From the NCBI GenBank assembly GCA_963762885.1, contig CAVXNH010000036.1, positions 186,001 through 250,000 of the forward strand: a DNA stretch of 64,000 nucleotides, written 5' to 3'. This DNA is from JASHVB01 sp963762885. Its GTDB lineage: Bacteria > Pseudomonadota > Alphaproteobacteria > Acetobacterales > Acetobacteraceae. The position numbers were made by a program, and so were the translations under genes. The notes beneath the pieces are model-generated. The model ran no database searches. It was given only the letters and a program-made list of their open reading frames with translations, and was not told the DNA's origin. The number at the start of each line of letters is the position of its first letter. Positions within the stretch are counted from its first letter, which is position 1. Shown in pieces: positions 55,345 through 63,970 of this stretch.

Positions 55345-55455
55345 CCCGCCAACGGCCTTTCCTCTCCCGCCCTTGCGGGAGAGGTCAGGTGAGGGTGGTG
55401 CGTGCGGCACGGTGCACCCTCACCCTACCCTCTCCCGGGAAGCGGGAGAGGGTTC
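55345..55455. repeat. REP-like palindrome between GT4 and PLD genes
   Basis: CTCTCCCGCCAACGGCC is followed by CCTCTCCCGCCCTTGCGGGA and the mirror CCCTCTCCCGGGAAGCGGGA, with GTGAGGGTGGTGCGTGCGGC pairing to GCACGGTGCACCCTCACC. Convergent gene ends; probably a terminator. Confidence 0.65.
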
Positions 55456-55471
55456 CTGACCTGTCCTGCCG

Positions 55472-56890
55472 TCACATCCAGTATTCCCACAGCCGCGCCT
55501 TCATTTCATCCCAGCGTTCGGCGACCGACCGGTCCCGCCATTCGGCCAAAGTGATCTCATGCGACATCGCCATGTCCTGTTGTAGGATCGCCTCCACCTG
55601 CGCCGCGGTGTCGCGCCCGAGGATGATGGCGTCCACCTCGTTGTTGAACACCACGCTGCGGCGGTCGAGGTTCGACGAACCGACCACGCTCCAAACGCCG
55701 TCGATGGTGGCCAGCTTGGAATGCAGCACCGCGTTGTGCACTTCGTAAATATGCGCGCCTGCCTCGAGCATGTCGCCATAGGCGGCGCGCGCCGCATAGA
55801 CCGCGGACTGGACGTCGGAGTGGCTGGGCACGACCACGCGCACATCGATCCCGGCCCGCGCCGTGCGGTTGAGATCCTCGCGCTCCTCGTGCGGCGGCAC
55901 GAAATAGCCGCTGGATAGCCACACGCGCTGCGCCGCACTGAGGACCGCGGTCATCAGCGAGATGTAGTAGAGTGGCCGCTCGTCGCCCGGCGCGCTGCCG
56001 ATGATCCGGATGGTCTGCACGCCGACCCGCGGCAGCGGAGGGAAATACCGCGCCGGTGCAACCGGCGGGCCCTTCTGCTGCTTCCACGTGGCGAAGAACA
56101 GCTTTTGCAACTCGGCCACCGCCGGGCCCTCGATCCGCACGGCGGTGTCGCGCCAATAGGCATGCCGGGCATCGCCGTCCGGTGGGACGCCGGTCGAGGC
56201 GGGATTCTCATAGACCTTGTCGAGATTGATCCCGCCGGTGAACGCCACACGGCCATCCACCACCATGATCTTGCGATGGTCGCGGTCGTTCGGCGACCAC
56301 CCCACCTTCGCGCGCAGCGGATCGAGCGGGTTGAACATCACGACGCGTGCTCCCGCGGCGCGCAACGTGTCGAACAGCGCCGGCGGCGCGTCCTGCGAGC
56401 CGTAGGCGTCGTAGATGATGTTGACGGCGACACCCTGCCGCAGCCGATCGGTCAGCAGGTCGGACAGTGTCATGCCATTGCAGACCACATCGGCGAAGAT
56501 GAAATACTCGAGGTTGATGTGATCGCGCGCCGCCTGCATCGCGGCGAACATGGCGGGGAAGACCTGCGCGCCGTCGCGCAGGATGGTGGCGGCGTTGCCG
56601 GTGACCAGCGGGCTTTCCGACAACGCCTGCTGCAACGCGAACTGCCGTTGCAGCGCATCGGCGCTCAAGTCGGGCGACAAGGACGACAGCACGGCGCCAC
56701 GCTCGCTGTTGGTGAGCGGACCGTGCGAACCCAGGATGGCTCGCTTCAGTTGCCCGCCGTCGCCGCCGAGGTAATCCTTGACCTCGGGGGTGGACGCGCA
56801 GGCGGCGAGCGGCGATGCCGCGGCCAGCGCCAACAGGCGCCGGCGGGACACGCCCGGAAAGCCACTACCCTGAGGCCGTCGACTGCGCAT
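55472..56890 (-). CDS. Phospholipase D-like / cardiolipin-synthase-like lipoprotein with Tat-type signal
   Basis: About 472 residues. The N-terminus MRSRRPQGSGFPGVSRRRLL with ALAAASPLAACAS combines a twin-arginine region and a lipobox. Two PLD modules carry HKD motifs: NDRDHRKIMVVDGRVAFTGG (H-x-K) and VHNAVLHSKLATIDGVWSVV. INLEYFIFADVVCNGMTLSD and QRVWLSSGYFVPPHEERED fit cardiolipin synthases, but the exported location suggests a phosphodiesterase acting outside the inner membrane. Alternative start ATG 56902. Confidence 0.85.
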   Translation of the reverse strand: MRSRRPQGSGFPGVSRRRLLALAAASPLAACASTPEVKDYLGGDGGQLKRAILGSHGPLTNSERGAVLSSLSPDLSADALQRQFALQQALSESPLVTGNAATILRDGAQVFPAMFAAMQAARDHINLEYFIFADVVCNGMTLSDLLTDRLRQGVAVNIIYDAYGSQDAPPALFDTLRAAGARVVMFNPLDPLRAKVGWSPNDRDHRKIMVVDGRVAFTGGINLDKVYENPASTGVPPDGDARHAYWRDTAVRIEGPAVAELQKLFFATWKQQKGPPVAPARYFPPLPRVGVQTIRIIGSAPGDERPLYYISLMTAVLSAAQRVWLSSGYFVPPHEEREDLNRTARAGIDVRVVVPSHSDVQSAVYAARAAYGDMLEAGAHIYEVHNAVLHSKLATIDGVWSVVGSSNLDRRSVVFNNEVDAIILGRDTAAQVEAILQQDMAMSHEITLAEWRDRSVAERWDEMKARLWEYWM

Positions 56891-56968
56891 GCGGCGGCCC
56901 ATGTGCGCACAATGCGGCAGCGCGGCGGCGCATGGCGACACATCCGCGTCATGTGCTACGGTAGGCGT

Positions 56969-57520
56969 ATGAACGTAGCCCTGCGCAAGCCGATGAGCCT
57001 TGCCGAGTTCCTCGCCTGGGAGGAGCGGCAGGAGTTGCGTTACGAGTTCGACGGGTTTCAGCCGGTGGCGATGACCGGCGGGACCTTCGCCCACGACCGC
57101 ATAACGTTCCATTTGCAAAGCGCGTTGGACTCACGGCTACGGGGCAAACCTTGCCGCCCCGCTGGGCCTAACGTCAAAATCCTGACCCCAGGCAAGGCGC
57201 GCTACCCTGATGGCCTCGTGACTTGCACGCCCGTCAAGCCGAATGCAACCGTGATCGACGCCCCGGTGGTCGTCTTCGAGGTGGTCAGCGAAGACATCAC
57301 CCGCACCGACCGGATCGAGAAACTGCGGGAATACCAGGCGGTCGCCTCGATCCAGCGCTACGTCATCCTGGAGCAGAGGACGATCGCCGCCACGGTGTTC
57401 GAGCGGCGCGGCGAGAGCTGGACGGCGTTCGCCATCACCGAGGAAGACACGCTGCGCATGCCCGAGATCGACATCGAGGTACCGCTCATGGAGCTGTACG
57501 AGTTCGCTGGATCTCGCTGA
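56969..57520 (+). CDS. Uma2 family (PD-(D/E)XK-like) restriction endonuclease-type protein
   Basis: 183 residues. PMSLAEFLAWEERQELRYEF, MTGGTFAHDRITFHLQSAL, the PD and E-x-V motifs in ARYPDGLVTC and VVVFEVVSEDITRTDRIEKL, and ASIQRYVILEQ define Uma2/DUF820. These proteins are multicopy in cyanobacteria and some alphaproteobacteria; biological role unsettled. Divergent from the PLD gene. Confidence 0.87.
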   Translation: MNVALRKPMSLAEFLAWEERQELRYEFDGFQPVAMTGGTFAHDRITFHLQSALDSRLRGKPCRPAGPNVKILTPGKARYPDGLVTCTPVKPNATVIDAPVVVFEVVSEDITRTDRIEKLREYQAVASIQRYVILEQRTIAATVFERRGESWTAFAITEEDTLRMPEIDIEVPLMELYEFAGSR

Positions 57521-57547
57521 CGCTCTGGCCGGTTCAAATTAGGGCGA

Positions 57548-58120
57548 CTATATACTTGACGCACTATCTTGATCTGGATTCCGGCTGCTGTGGATGATCT
57601 GCTCGATCCGTTTGCTTACGGAGAGACCCCACAATGCCCGGTCGGCGTCTCGTAATGTGCAGCCCCAAGTCTTAGCACACTCTTCTACCCTTGGCAGATA
57701 ACGCCTCACGTACTCCTGTGCGCTCCAACCGTCTGTGGTAGCGGGGTTAAGTTCGAGTTGCGCCAAGACACGCTGATCTATGATCGTAAAGTCAGTCGGG
57801 TAGCATACCGTCAGGATGGCTGTGGCTGTTGCTAAGCGGATACCGGGAACCGAGGCTAAACTCTCCAATGCGGCGATTTTCGTTTCCGGCATAGTGGCAT
57901 CGTGAATGGCTTGATTGATGCGAGCCATATTTTGCTCATTGACCGTCGTCGAATGGATTTTCCTTATACGACCAAGCTTCCACTTCAAGATCAGCAGCAC
58001 GTCTCGTGGTGACAGTCGCTGCCCCTCATGGTGTCCGGCCAAATGCGGGAAGACCCTATGCTCCGGGTCGTAGCAATCCAGTCCAGTCTCAAAATCATTG
58101 CATGATGCCATGTGCAACAT
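57548..58120 (-). CDS. Hypothetical protein with helix-hairpin-helix (DNA-glycosylase-like) core
   Basis: 190 residues. The centre ALESLASVPGIRLATATAIL, CYPTDFTIIDQRVLAQLELN has the HhH-GPD look: a helix-hairpin-helix (VPGIRLATA) followed by an aspartate (IIDQRV). The N-terminal LSPRDVLLILKWKLGRIRKI is found in uncharacterised relatives. No iron-sulfur cysteines. Base composition is distinctly less GC-rich than the surroundings, suggesting recent acquisition. A base-repair or DNA-binding role is only a guess. Confidence 0.6.
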   Translation of the reverse strand: MLHMASCNDFETGLDCYDPEHRVFPHLAGHHEGQRLSPRDVLLILKWKLGRIRKIHSTTVNEQNMARINQAIHDATMPETKIAALESLASVPGIRLATATAILTVCYPTDFTIIDQRVLAQLELNPATTDGWSAQEYVRRYLPRVEECAKTWGCTLRDADRALWGLSVSKRIEQIIHSSRNPDQDSASSI

Positions 58121-58202
58121 TTAGTTGGAAAGCCGCCACCAGTCGACAGCTGATTGTGCCGAGTACGTCACGTATATAGTTGCCCAAATTAGGGGTTGGC
58201 AG

Positions 58203-58312
58203 GGGCAAGGCCTCCCCCTCTGCTTGAGGGAGGGGGCTGGGGAGATGGGGGCCGTGCGGCACGAACCCCTCTCCCCAACCCCCTCCCTCAAGGGGAGGGG
58301 GAGGCCTTGCCC
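58203..58312. repeat. Long palindrome (GGGCAAGGCCTCCCCCT type)
   Basis: GGGCAAGGCCTCCCCCTCTG mirrors AGGGGGAGGCCTTGCCC, with CTTGAGGGAGGGGGCTGGGG paired to CCCCAACCCCCTCCCTCAAG. Loop around GGGGGCCGTGCGGCACGA. It separates the MFS and HhH genes. Confidence 0.8.
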
Positions 58313-58355
58313 TTGCAATGACGCGATTTCCGCGCCCGCGTCGCTGCTCTCACTC

Positions 58356-59765
58356 TCAAATCCGCTCCCGCCGCGACCCTCCGCCCAGCCGGCGCGAGAA
58401 ACTGACCGCCGCAGCACCCACCGACGCCACCGCCGCGAACAGCATGCTCGCGGTGGTGCCGCTGACCGGGAACACACCGAACACCAGCGCCACCAGCGCC
58501 GCTCCCATGGTCTGGCCGAGCAATCGCGCAGTGGCCTGCATTCCGCTGGCCCCCCCGGTGCGCACCGGCGGCGCCGAGGTGATGATCGCCCGGTTGTTCG
58601 GCGTGTTGAAGAAGCCGAACCCCAGGCCGCAGATCGTCATGCGCCAGACGATGTCGATCGGCGCCGGATGCGCCGGCAGCAGCGCCAGCGTCAGCAGGCC
58701 GATGGCCATCACCGTCAGGCCGCCGCCGCTCAACAGGCCGACCGGATAGCGATCGGCCAACCGGCCGGAGATCGGCGCGATCACCGCCACCGTCAGCGGC
58801 CACGGGGTCATCAGCAGGCCGGTCGCGACGGCATCGAAGCCCAGCGTGTCCTCGAACAGGAACGGCAGCGACACCAGCGCCATCGACTGGGCCACGAACG
58901 CGCAGACCGAGGTGGCGACCGACAGCGCGAACAGCGGGATCCGCAGCAGGTCGATCGGCAGCAGCGGCGCCCGTCGCGCCATCTGCCGCGCCACCAGGAC
59001 GAACGCCAGCCCGACGACGATGAACAACTGCGCGCCGACATCCCCGAACGCCTCGCCGTGGCCCAGGCCGGCAATGGCGGTGATCAGCAGCCCGAAGGTG
59101 AATGCGCTCAGCACCGCGCTGCCGATGTCGAACCGCGCGCCGGAGGTCGGCGTGACCGGCAGGTGGCCCATGGCGATCGGAATGGCCAGCATGCCCAGCG
59201 GGATATTGACCGCGAACAGCCACGGCCAGTTGCCAACCGACAGGATACCAGCCGCCACCGTCGGGCCCAGCGCCGAGGCGATCGAGCCGATGGTGGCGTT
59301 CAGCCCAACCCCGCGGCCGATCCAGCGGCGCGGATAGATGAAGCGGACCAAGGCGCCGTTGACACTCATGATCCCGGCGGCGCCAAAGCCCTGAAGCACG
59401 CGGGCGATGGTCAGCGTGGGCAGCGTGTCGGACAGAGCGCAGCACAGGGAGGCGATGGTGAAGACCACCAGCCCACCCTGGTAGATCCGCCGGTAGCCGT
59501 AGATCTCCCCCAGCGACGCCAGCGGCAGGAGGGAAATGGTCACCGCAAGCTGGTAGGCGTTCACCACCCAGATCGAGGCCGACGGCGAGGCGTGCACATC
59601 GCGCGCGATCGTCGGCAAAGCGACGTTGGCGATCGAGCCATCCAGCACGGCGAGGGTCAGCCCCAGGGCGATGGTCAGGATCGCCCAGTAGCGCTGCGGC
59701 AGCGGCACCCCATCGGGGACCGGTAGCAAAGGTCCTTCATCGGCCTGGGCCGGCAGGCCCGACAT
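58356..59765 (-). CDS. DHA2-family MFS transporter
   Basis: 469 residues with about 14 helices. AILTIALGLTLAVLDGSIAN and VALPTIARDV (helix 1 motif D1), GEIYGYRRIYQGGLVVF (motif A), RVLQGFGAAGIMSVNGALVR and IGSIASALGPTVAAGIL (motif C). Proton-driven exporter; substrate unknown. Its ATG shares a base with the stop of the upstream GT9 gene (TGATG), so they are coupled. Confidence 0.9.
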   Translation of the reverse strand: MSGLPAQADEGPLLPVPDGVPLPQRYWAILTIALGLTLAVLDGSIANVALPTIARDVHASPSASIWVVNAYQLAVTISLLPLASLGEIYGYRRIYQGGLVVFTIASLCCALSDTLPTLTIARVLQGFGAAGIMSVNGALVRFIYPRRWIGRGVGLNATIGSIASALGPTVAAGILSVGNWPWLFAVNIPLGMLAIPIAMGHLPVTPTSGARFDIGSAVLSAFTFGLLITAIAGLGHGEAFGDVGAQLFIVVGLAFVLVARQMARRAPLLPIDLLRIPLFALSVATSVCAFVAQSMALVSLPFLFEDTLGFDAVATGLLMTPWPLTVAVIAPISGRLADRYPVGLLSGGGLTVMAIGLLTLALLPAHPAPIDIVWRMTICGLGFGFFNTPNNRAIITSAPPVRTGGASGMQATARLLGQTMGAALVALVFGVFPVSGTTASMLFAAVASVGAAAVSFSRRLGGGSRRERI

Positions 59766-60760
59766 CAGGCCGACGCCCGGGCGGATAGCGGCAGCGCAGC
59801 CTGCACCGCCGGTTTTTCCTCCCGCGGCATGGTCGTCCTCACCGCCTCGATCACGTCCGCCGGGGCGAGGGTCGCCAGGTCGTCGCGGCGCAGCACGCGC
59901 ACCGGCGCGGCGCCCGGCGGCGCACGCGGCACGCACAGCGCCGGGTCGGAATCGCCGGAGAACAGCACCAGCGCCGGGCAGCCGACAGCGGCGAGCAAGT
60001 GCATCGGTCCGGTGTCGTTGCCGATCGCGATAGTGGCGGCGCGACCGAGATCGGCGAGGTCGCCGAAGCTGGTCTGGCCGGTCAGGTCGCGCGCCGCCGC
60101 GGTCGCGCCGCCGCGGATTTCAGCCGCCAGACCGCGTTCTCCCTTGGTGCCGACCACCACCGGCGCGATGCCCTGCCGGATAAGCCAGTCGGCAAGCACG
60201 CGGTACTGCGCCGCCGGCCAGCGCTTGACCGGGCGGTGTGGCGCACTGCCCGGCACCAACAGGGCGAACGGGCGCGGCAGCGCGAAGCGGGCAATGTCGC
60301 CGCGGCACCAGGACAGATCGACCGCCGGGATCTCGGTGATGCCGGCCTGGCGCAACTGGCCGTGCTGGCGGTCGATATCGTGGATGCGGTCGCGGTCCGG
60401 GTCGCGGTCGGGGTTCGAGCACCCGGGCGCGATCCCCGACCACTCCGGCCGCGCGCCGCGCGGGAACAGGCGGAAATAGCGCGAGGAGCGGCCGGAGGTT
60501 TGCAGGTCGTAGACCCGGTCGAATGCTCCGCCGCGCAGCATGCGGCGCAGCCGTAGCACGCCGGGCAGGTCCCACCACTCGGGCCGGCTGTCGATCAGCA
60601 CGCGGTCGAACCAGGGCGCCTCGGCCATCCACCCGGCGTACGGGGCGGTGGTCAGCAGCGAGATACGCGCATCCGGGTGATGTGCGCGGATCGCCGCGAA
60701 GGCAGCCAGCGACAGCACGATATTGCCCAGCGCGCCCAGCTTCAGGACCAGGACGTTCAT
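59765..60760 (-). CDS. Family 9 glycosyltransferase (ADP-heptose:LPS-type)
   Basis: 331 residues, GT-B fold. MNVLVLKLGALGNIVLSLAA is the WaaF-like start, FDRVYDLQTSGRSSRYFRLF follows, and the nucleotide-binding half has PFALLVPGSAPHRPVKRWPA and AIGNDTGPMHLLAAVGCPAL. Probably adds a heptose or related sugar to LPS core. Upstream of the MFS gene and downstream of a methyltransferase, all leftward. Confidence 0.9.
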   Translation of the reverse strand: MNVLVLKLGALGNIVLSLAAFAAIRAHHPDARISLLTTAPYAGWMAEAPWFDRVLIDSRPEWWDLPGVLRLRRMLRGGAFDRVYDLQTSGRSSRYFRLFPRGARPEWSGIAPGCSNPDRDPDRDRIHDIDRQHGQLRQAGITEIPAVDLSWCRGDIARFALPRPFALLVPGSAPHRPVKRWPAAQYRVLADWLIRQGIAPVVVGTKGERGLAAEIRGGATAAARDLTGQTSFGDLADLGRAATIAIGNDTGPMHLLAAVGCPALVLFSGDSDPALCVPRAPPGAAPVRVLRRDDLATLAPADVIEAVRTTMPREEKPAVQAALPLSARASA

Positions 60761-60794
60761 CGCCCGTTAGCCCTCCCGCTGCGCGGGACAGGGC

Positions 60795-61526
60795 TCATGG
60801 TTTGCTGGCAACGTACAGCCACTCGTCGCGCAACAGGGCGTAGCGCACCTCCTCTTCCGGGGTCAGGCGGAACGTGGTCACGGTGAAGCCTACCTCCGCC
60901 AGACGGTCGGCGAAGTCCAGGCCGTAATAGCGCACATGATCCTCGGCGCTGAAATGCGCATGCCGCTCCGCCGGCGCGGTGATCGCCGGATTTTCATAGG
61001 TCTCCCGCCGCGAGGCGTTCAGCGGCACCGTCAGCAGCGCCACCCCACCCGGCCGCAACAGCCGGAACAGTTCCCGCATCGCCTGGCGATCGTCCGGGAT
61101 ATGCTCCAGCACATGGTTGGCGATCACCACGTCGTAGCCGGCGTCGGGCAGCGCCACCCGGGTGATGTCCACCCGATGGGTCACCCCGGGCTGGAGCAGA
61201 TCGGCGGTCTCGTACAGCGGATTGCCGCGCATCAGCCGCATCACGACCTTCTCTGGCGCGAAATGCAGGATGCGCTTGCCGGCCAGCTTGTTGCCGCCGC
61301 CTTCGGTGACCCAAAGCCACAGCAGGCGGTGGCGCTCGCGGGAGCCACAGTTCAGGCAGCGCGCGTCCCAGCGCGGCGGGTGCCCGACGCTGACGAACAT
61401 GCCGGTGTAGCCGCAGATCGGGCAGGTGCGCGGCAGGCGGGGCTCGGCGAACTGGCGGCGATCGCTGAGCCAGGCCGCGGCAAGGCGGCGGCGCTGCGTC
61501 CAGGTGCGAGGGGCGCTGTCAGCCAT
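60795..61526 (-). CDS. SAM-dependent methyltransferase with N-terminal zinc ribbon
   Basis: 243 residues. CPICGYTGMF and CLNCGSRERHRLLWLW supply two CxxC pairs, a zinc-binding start seen in sugar or surface-glycan methyltransferases. The SAM domain has RILHFAPEKVVMRLM, VIANHVLEHIPDDRQAM and LLRPGGVALLTVPLN. It precedes the GT9 by 35 bases, so the pair may modify the same glycan. Confidence 0.87.
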   Translation of the reverse strand: MADSAPRTWTQRRRLAAAWLSDRRQFAEPRLPRTCPICGYTGMFVSVGHPPRWDARCLNCGSRERHRLLWLWVTEGGGNKLAGKRILHFAPEKVVMRLMRGNPLYETADLLQPGVTHRVDITRVALPDAGYDVVIANHVLEHIPDDRQAMRELFRLLRPGGVALLTVPLNASRRETYENPAITAPAERHAHFSAEDHVRYYGLDFADRLAEVGFTVTTFRLTPEEEVRYALLRDEWLYVASKP

Positions 61527-61782
61527 GGAATGGGCGGGTACGGGGGTTCATCGGCAGGCCCTGTCATTGCCAAAATCGCCGCGACGGGCAATCCCCCGGG
61601 GAGCAACAATCGCTCCAGCCCGAGTGAGAGGGGGGGGCAGCGGCGGAGGCCAATCGCGGTGGGGACGATCGGCAGCGCGCGCGAACCGGTTCTGTCGCGC
61701 GACGCGCAGCGGCTCCTTGTTTGCAACGCCGCCCGGTATCCGAGGCCCGGCTCAATCGCGGTCCGGATAGCTCGCAAGGCGG

Positions 61783-61916
61783 CGCAGGTGCTGCTGGCGG
61801 CTGGTAAATTTATTAGAAGATCGCTGAGACGCAGAGATCGCAGAGAAGGAATCTTTGCGATCTCTGCGTCTCAGCGAGCTTCTAATTCAATATGCCAGCC
61901 GCCGACAGCACCTGCG
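61783..61916. repeat. Long hairpin, CGCAGGTGCTGCTGGC family
   Basis: CGCAGGTGCTG...GGCGGCTGGTAAATTTATTA mirrors the right arm ending CCAGCCGCCGACAGCACCTG, with inner CGCTGAGACGCAGAGATCGC paired to GCGATCTCTGCGTCTCAGCG. Related to 7341-7460. The wider gap 61527-62202 otherwise shows only a half CTGTCATTGC palindrome near 61561 and no convincing gene. Confidence 0.75.
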
Positions 61917-62202
61917 ATGCCTGAAGGCACACCGTAAACTGGTGGGCCAATGCTGCCGCAAGGCGGGATGTTTCTCACAAAATTCAGGGACGGCTCGGTA
62001 AGCATTCACAAAGCGGCATTTTTTACCGCGGCTGACGGCAGAATCCGGGGATGGCACGAAAGCTTTGTGAAGCCTGCCTGGCGTTCCTTCTGCTTTGTGA
62101 GACAGCCTTGACCTTGCAGCAGCATAAACCTCGCCCATATCGTTGCGATTACGGTTCTAATACGGCCGCGCCCTTTCCGCCACGCGATTTCGATCGCAAC
62201 CG

Positions 62203-62508
62203 CTAAACCTCCTCAATCACCTCGTAATGCCGTACCCGCCTGTCGTAATCGACCAGCGCCGCAGCCGCCTCCTGCTCCACCACCGCCTGCGCTGCGTCTT
62301 CACCCGCGAATGCGCGAATCGCCGCCATCGACTCCCATCGCGTCAGCACCAGATACTCGACCCCGTCGGCGCAATCCTCGCGCAACAACGACGCACCCAG
62401 AAACCCTGCGATCCGCTTCAACTCCGGGACAACCGTGCCGCGGAAATGCGCCGGGTACGCCTCCTGTTCGGCCGCGGCCGCGCGGCCACGCCAGCTCCTG
62501 ACAATCAC
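62203..62508 (-). CDS. Antibiotic biosynthesis monooxygenase-like (ABM/dimeric ferredoxin-like) protein
   Basis: About 101 residues. VIVRSWRGRAAAAEQEAYPA, LKRIAGFLGASLLREDCADG, EYLVLTRWESMAAIRAFAGE fit the ABM fold of small monooxygenases and stress proteins. GTG 62508 lies 13 bases after the PuuE stop, so the two are probably one transcript. A longer open frame upstream overlaps puuE and is not favoured. Confidence 0.75.
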   Translation of the reverse strand: MIVRSWRGRAAAAEQEAYPAHFRGTVVPELKRIAGFLGASLLREDCADGVEYLVLTRWESMAAIRAFAGEDAAQAVVEQEAAAALVDYDRRVRHYEVIEEV

Positions 62509-62521
62509 TGCAACCTCGCTT

Positions 62522-63427
62522 TCAGCCGACTTCCGGCGCGGGGTGGACAGCAGCCCAATGCCGCGCGATGTCCAGCCGCCGCGTGGTCCACACGCCGGCA
62601 AACCGGCCAACATGGTCCAGCAGCCGCTCCAGCCCGGCCGCCCGAGCAGGATGGCCGATCAGCCGCTGGTGCAAACCGATCGACAGCATGCGCGGCTGGG
62701 TCCGCCCCTCGCGATACAGGAAGTCGAACGCATCGCGGCAATAGGTGAAGAAGTCGTCACCGGTGGCAAACGTGCCGCGGCCGAACTTCGAATCGTTGGT
62801 GGACAGCGTATACGGCACCACCAGATGCGGCTGGTTGAGCACTGTCGTCCAATACGGCAACTCGTCGTCGTAAGCGTCGGAGTTGTAGAGGAAGCCGCCG
62901 TGCTCCACCAACAGGCGGCGCGTGTTCACGCTGGGCCCGTGGCGGCAGTACCAGCCCAACGGGCGCTCGCCCATGGTCTGTTGCAGCGAGGCCACCGCAC
63001 GGGCGATGCGCTCGCGTTCCTCGGCCTCGGTCAGTTCGTAGTGCTTCTCCCAGCGCCAGCCATGGCAGCAGATGTCGTGCCCGGCGGCACGGATCGCGGC
63101 GGCGGCTGGAGGGTGCCGCTCCAGCGCCAGAGCGCAGCCGAACACCGTCATCGGCAACGCGCGTTCCGCGAACAGCCGCATGATCCGCCAAAAGCCGACG
63201 CGGCTGCCATAGGCGAACATGCCCTCGGCCGACAGGTCGCGCCCGGGCACGTGCGGGTCGACGCCGCCGTTCTCGGTCAGCCCCCATTCCGACGCCGGGT
63301 CGCCGTCGGGGATCGAGGGTTCCGACCCCTCCTCGAAATTCAGCACGAAGTTCAGCGCAAGACGCGCCTCGCCCGGCCATTTCGGATCGGGAGGATTGGC
63401 GCCATAGCCGATCAGGTCGCGGTCCAT
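62522..63427 (-). CDS. puuE: Allantoinase PuuE-type polysaccharide-deacetylase-fold hydrolase
   Basis: 301 residues. MDRDLIGYGANPPDPKWPGE, LALNFVLNFEEGSEPSIPDG (the usual NodB Asp replaced, as in PuuE), SRVGFWRIMRLFAERALPMT, HDICCHGWRWEKHYELTEAE and ARAAGLERLLDHVGRFAGVW match metal-independent or atypical allantoinases of purine catabolism. No other ureide genes are in the window. ATG 63427. Confidence 0.85.
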   Translation of the reverse strand: MDRDLIGYGANPPDPKWPGEARLALNFVLNFEEGSEPSIPDGDPASEWGLTENGGVDPHVPGRDLSAEGMFAYGSRVGFWRIMRLFAERALPMTVFGCALALERHPPAAAAIRAAGHDICCHGWRWEKHYELTEAEERERIARAVASLQQTMGERPLGWYCRHGPSVNTRRLLVEHGGFLYNSDAYDDELPYWTTVLNQPHLVVPYTLSTNDSKFGRGTFATGDDFFTYCRDAFDFLYREGRTQPRMLSIGLHQRLIGHPARAAGLERLLDHVGRFAGVWTTRRLDIARHWAAVHPAPEVG

Positions 63428-63595
63428 CTGCGGTCCCCGGTGTTACGGAGCGCAGGATAGGCCGGGTCAGCGCAGGGCGCGACGGGCGAACATTGATCTG
63501 TGCCAGGCGAACTCCCGGCACCAAGCAGCAAACGCCACTTTGCTGGCTCGCACGACAATCCACACCGTCATTCACGAGAAAAATTCGTCATCCAC

Positions 63596-63790
63596 GCGAT
63601 CAACCGTCATCCCGCGAACAACCGTCATCCCCGCGAACAACCGTCATCCCCGCGAAAGCGGGGACCCAAGCTGCATGGATCCCCGCTTTCGCGGGGATGA
63701 CGAATTTTTCGCGGGGATAACGGTTGATCGCGGGGATGACAAATCTTTCGCGGGGATAACGGTTGATCGCGGGGATGACGGTTGTTTGTG
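63596..63790. repeat. Cluster of short palindromes (CGTCATCCCCGCGAA type)
   Basis: CGTCATCCCCGCGAACAAC occurs repeatedly on the left, and the mirror GTTGATCGCGGGGATGACG on the right. In the middle CGCGAAAGCGGGGACCCAAG pairs with GGATCCCCGCTTTCGCGGGG. Unit spacing is irregular and units are self-complementary, so it is not a CRISPR. No gene is seen in 63428-63970. Confidence 0.75.
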
Positions 63791-63970
63791 GCGTTTGCTC
63801 TATTAAACCCGCAAACTCCCGCAAACTCGTTCTCGCTGCGCGCTGTCGCGCGATGCCCCGGCAAGTCATCGGAGGTCGCTGCTACCCCGACGCTCTGGCT
63901 GGCAAGCTGGAAGGCAGAGGGATATCGTTGGCCAAGGGAAATTGTCGCTGCGACGGCCAAGGATCACCGC

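Noticed and set aside
61887..62138. Small minus-strand ORF (83 codons)
   Set aside because: Overlaps the 61783 hairpin; no start signal or family recognised.
63596..63790. Possible CRISPR array
   Set aside because: Units are self-complementary, in both orientations and irregularly spaced.
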